From positions 1-7,176 of the forward strand of contig JBEQBT010000176.1 in NCBI GenBank assembly GCA_041639705.1: a stretch of DNA of 7,176 nucleotides. The letters run 5' to 3'. The position numbers were made by a program, and so were the translations under genes. This document shows, in pieces, positions 6,001-7,176 of the stretch. The stretch is from JARDZI01 sp041639705. GTDB taxonomy: Bacteria > Bacillota > Clostridia > Clostridiales > Caloramatoraceae. The notes below the pieces were generated by a model. The model had not been told where the DNA came from, ran no database searches, and saw only the letters and a program-made list of their open reading frames with translations. Numbering within the stretch: position 1 is the first letter of the stretch; each line of letters begins with the position of its first letter.

Positions 6001-6722
6001 AGTCCCGGTATACCTGGGTCATTCTGTATTGCGCTTAAAAGTGTATCATTAGCATCAGTATATGAATTTTTTGTCCATGATAGGGGAGTTCCTGTACCAT
6101 ATTTAAAATCTGAGTTTTCTATAAGGTTATACCTGTTTGCCAGGGTACCTTCCTCAAGCTGCAGTGCGTCAAACCAGGCATTACCTGTCACACCTGTAAT
6201 GCCTGCCCTAGCATAAACAGTTGTACTGCTTGAATCTGCTGGAACTGTAAACTTTACCTCAAGCCTCTGCCAATCCTTATTTCCATTAACAAATTTACTG
6301 TCAACTGTTACAGGGTTACCTAACTTATCATAATATACTACGAATAGTCCTGCTCCGGCATTGTTAACCACTGATACATTGTCAGTTGTTACATATGCCG
6401 AAAAGGTATAGGTTTTTCCCTTTGTCAGGGTTAAGGTTTGTCCAAAGTATTGCCTTGATGAAGTATTGCTTTTGTATATTTTTAAAGACTGTTTACCCAG
6501 GTAGGCCTTTGTCCCATCAAAGCTGCCTGAACCCGTTGAACCTGTATAGGCATTTGGGATCCAATCCGTTGCTGCTTCTGCATTATGGTTCTTGAGATAG
6601 TTTATGATAGTTTTTTGAAGCTTGGAGGTGTTTGATAACCTATTTTTATTATCTTTATCATTAAAGTATTTATAGTACTGTGCACTTCCTTCCGCATCCC
6701 TTATGCTTATTGTGTTTCCCAT
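2859..6722 (-). CDS. RHS/YD-repeat polymorphic toxin, 3' part after frameshift
   Basis: The 1287 codons counted from the first in-frame ATG are the C-terminal bulk of a secreted RHS/WapA-like toxin that delivers a C-terminal effector to neighbouring cells. Residues about 48-192 and 200-375 look like two beta-sandwich carbohydrate-binding-like modules (WFDALQLEEG and VYFDGVQLYKEG endings), the second with a Pro/Asn/Asp-rich loop (about 329-345). About 380-1110 is the RHS shell with many YxYD..GN repeats, closing with the RHS-associated core NPYRYRGYRYDTETGLYYL, then SRYYNPEWGRF, NLFAYCMNNPVN and DPSGYW (1046-1112). About 1113-1215 is a Gly/Ala-rich hydrophobic pre-toxin region, and about 1223-1287 is the variable tip. 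The ATG at 6722 is internal: homologous reading continues upstream as SDALGRKDIYQFND, so this is not the natural start. The N-terminal export region lies outside the window. The immunity gene follows 11 bases later. Confidence 0.95.
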   Translation of the reverse strand: MGNTISIRDAEGSAQYYKYFNDKDNKNRLSNTSKLQKTIINYLKNHNAEAATDWIPNAYTGSTGSGSFDGTKAYLGKQSLKIYKSNTSSRQYFGQTLTLTKGKTYTFSAYVTTDNVSVVNNAGAGLFVVYYDKLGNPVTVDSKFVNGNKDWQRLEVKFTVPADSSSTTVYARAGITGVTGNAWFDALQLEEGTLANRYNLIENSDFKYGTGTPLSWTKNSYTDANDTLLSAIQNDPGIPGLDRSAFRINGASDKSKALYQVINVSGTSDDTFVVGGWARGDSVSLPPGRYFALDVGFKKPDGTVEWNVVPFNEDSSDWQYIEEKIALTPPENPEDPNNDPNDPEHKVNTFDAIYVYAIYYNNANTVYFDGVQLYKEGFGQSYKYDGKGNLINVTESASQDSNFEYETNNEMLKYIDPKGNKFNYQYFKDADNNPTHKLEKATTAENVVYSFTYDDYGNPETASVGDLTSSVLTSSAQYNSDGIYQGGNYIKTLTGADGNTVSFNYDEKKGTLDSVSDANGKVTSYSYNQMNDRLDIVSKGTGDSEDGTEIVVKNEYSYENDRIKTITHNGFNYVFNYDEFGNTKTVYAGDRKLIDNSYEVKDVIDKDSLLYKVNTGKLLSSSYGNGLTISWDYDNLDRVKTQKYGIEERYKFEYDGSGNLGYHEDLVNEVSYRYFYDFADRLARISGTSNSPADTDDALKFIDTETSFEYDLNNNLSKLINIIGSDAYSTGYVYDKDNKNTDVVIDSSSNKKIKYEFDSIGRIKSVNIVDGKNADGTDKITGTYMTYNYNSGGKVESIVYGDGNKISYTYDKNGNIEIITEGTGMVKYFYNNLDELKDEEYYSSGKLVKKLSYSYDAGGNIKTKTTVAYSESGEAGSPDVVSYSYDSNWKDLLKSYNGQNLSYDEIGNLTGYAGYSYTWEGRELKNISGNGLNLSFKYNSDGIRTEKADGNKITKYYLVGDKVTYQETIDSNNSVTDKMYFIYDAAGKLVSMELDGVRYDYIRNAQGDMTGLMDMAGNKVVSYSYDSWGKLESIDGSLKDSLGIKNPYRYRGYRYDTETGLYYLNSRYYNPEWGRFINTDGIVGKRGELLSNNLFAYCMNNPVNMSDPSGYWSIRAILRGVVDFIQGVGAGIGESLTFGQYQSYYTPSNDIAYYGGKMIGNVTTGITSSVGTGASYTAAFVTSPTVVGAVTFGAAGTVSAGVAASSLANLAGNTMKFSKSVKEQKGKSFRSGKKSDRDNWYGYNDKNFQNWWHRKGKAQFGGNDIEDGKMAGEMFDYWDSIGRPKVK
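3476..4310 (-). repeat. Direct repeat copy A of RHS core (inside the large gene)
   Basis: This is the counterpart of 1-838 and codes for the distal RHS shell plus the core motif. Within the window the two copies flank the HEAT-repeat gene, the recombinase fragment, the TNT remnant and its putative immunity gene. Differences are scattered and many are synonymous or conservative, which suggests two functional or recently recombining copies rather than one rapidly decaying copy. Confidence 0.9.
5598..6581 (-). other. Two carbohydrate-binding-like beta modules in the RHS protein
   Basis: Module 1 (about residues 48-192) has the pattern of a jelly-roll binding domain: GKQSLKIYKS, TYTFSAYVTTDN, WQRLEVKFTVP, then NAWFDALQLEEG. 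Module 2 (about 200-375) repeats the scheme with FRINGASDKSKALYQVINV, FVVGGWARGDS, WQYIEEKIAL and VYFDGVQLYKEG. These resemble CBM-like inserts found in WapA/RHS wall-associated proteins of Gram-positive bacteria and may bind cell-wall or surface glycans. Assignment is by pattern only. Confidence 0.7.
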
Positions 6723-7176
6723 ATCGTTAAACTGATATATATCTTTTCTTCCAAGGGCATCTGAAATATTGTTGAATTAGTTCCATATAAAAGATCCAGC
6801 CAATTACCATCTGCTCCCTTTGAGCCTATTTCTTTGATTTGGCTTATTCTTTTTGCCTGTCCTGTAAAATAGGCATATTCCATTCTGTAGCCTTCATTAT
6901 TAGAAACCGATTTCAAGGTTCCATTCGTAGTATTATAATCATAAGACGACATTTCAGTATCAGGATACACTATATTCTTGAGTTTATCACCATCATATAT
7001 ATAACTTGTTTTTCTTTCTGATGGATCAATTATTCCGGAAAGTTTCCCATTATCAAATTCAAATGTTGTAATTCTTCCAACTCCATCCCTTACAGAGTAG
7101 AGGGTTGTTCCATTATATGTTATATAAAGGGTATTGCCCTTATTATCTCTCATATTAAGAAGATAACCTGCTGAAG
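6707..7176 (-). CDS. RHS/YD-repeat polymorphic toxin, 5' part (partial, frameshifted)
   Basis: The frame is open to the window edge (SAGYLLNMRDNKGN at the end), so the ATG at 7153 is internal and the true start lies outside. It encodes RHS/YD repeats: TTFEFDNGKLSGIIDPSERK, TSYIYDGDKLKNIVYPD, EMSSYDYNTTNGTLKSVSNN. After YGTNSTIF the frame runs into unrelated residues (QMPLEEKIYISLTIWETQ) and stops at 6707-6709. The neighbouring frame gives the expected RHS continuation SDALGRKDIYQFNDMGNTIS. One extra base in the A3 run at 6764-6766 (T on the coding strand) would join the two pieces into one gene. It is either a broken gene or an assembly error. Confidence 0.9.
   Translation of the reverse strand, partial: SAGYLLNMRDNKGNTLYITYNGTTLYSVRDGVGRITTFEFDNGKLSGIIDPSERKTSYIYDGDKLKNIVYPDTEMSSYDYNTTNGTLKSVSNNEGYRMEYAYFTGQAKRISQIKEIGSKGADGNWLDLLYGTNSTIFQMPLEEKIYISLTIWETQ

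Noticed and set aside
5977..6595. Two further plus-strand open frames (5977-6216, 6386-6595)
   Set aside because: Both are antisense to the RHS binding modules and have no start signals or family motifs.
3476..6722. Internal YD repeats as a DNA tandem array
   Set aside because: They are diverged protein-level RHS repeats, not a nucleotide satellite; only the separate 1-838 copy is a true DNA-level repeat.
1..7176. Transfer RNA, ribosomal RNA, riboswitch or CRISPR array
   Set aside because: I saw no cloverleaf, conserved rRNA segment, known aptamer core or regularly spaced repeats on either strand.

Overview
The window is AT-rich, its gene starts carry strong AGGAGG-type ribosome binding sites, and every supported gene lies on the minus strand. 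With the RHS/WapA-type protein content this points to a low-GC Gram-positive host, most likely a Clostridium-like Firmicute. The species cannot be named from the sequence. Transcription runs from high to low coordinates.

The dominant feature is a very large RHS/YD-repeat polymorphic toxin gene that enters the window at 7176 and ends at 2859; its N-terminus lies outside. A one-base frameshift at an A3 run (6764-6766) splits it into a 5' piece (6707-7176) and a 1287-codon 3' piece (2859-6722). The 3' piece encodes two carbohydrate-binding-like beta modules, a long RHS shell, the RHS-associated core motif, a hydrophobic Gly/Ala-rich pre-toxin segment and a short variable C-terminal tip. Eleven bases downstream, behind a perfect AGGAGG, is a 175-residue HEAT-repeat protein that is the probable cognate immunity protein.

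Downstream lies a graveyard of toxin-tip modules. In transcription order it contains a gene-poor stretch, a truncated tyrosine-recombinase N-terminal domain with a hairpin in its leader, more decayed sequence, a TNT-type (NAD+ glycohydrolase) toxin domain broken by a frameshift, an intact 75-residue putative immunity gene, and a 71-base REP-like hairpin. A second, nearly identical copy of the RHS core (1-846) then begins abruptly and runs out of the window. That copy has no start region and looks like a displaced, orphan RHS tip.

Together this reads as a polymorphic-toxin locus that swaps C-terminal tips by recombination between duplicated RHS core sequences and retains immunity genes after their toxins decay. 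The least explained parts are the short W/H/D-rich toxin tip paired with the HEAT-repeat protein, and the REP-like hairpin placed a few bases from the edge of the RHS duplication.
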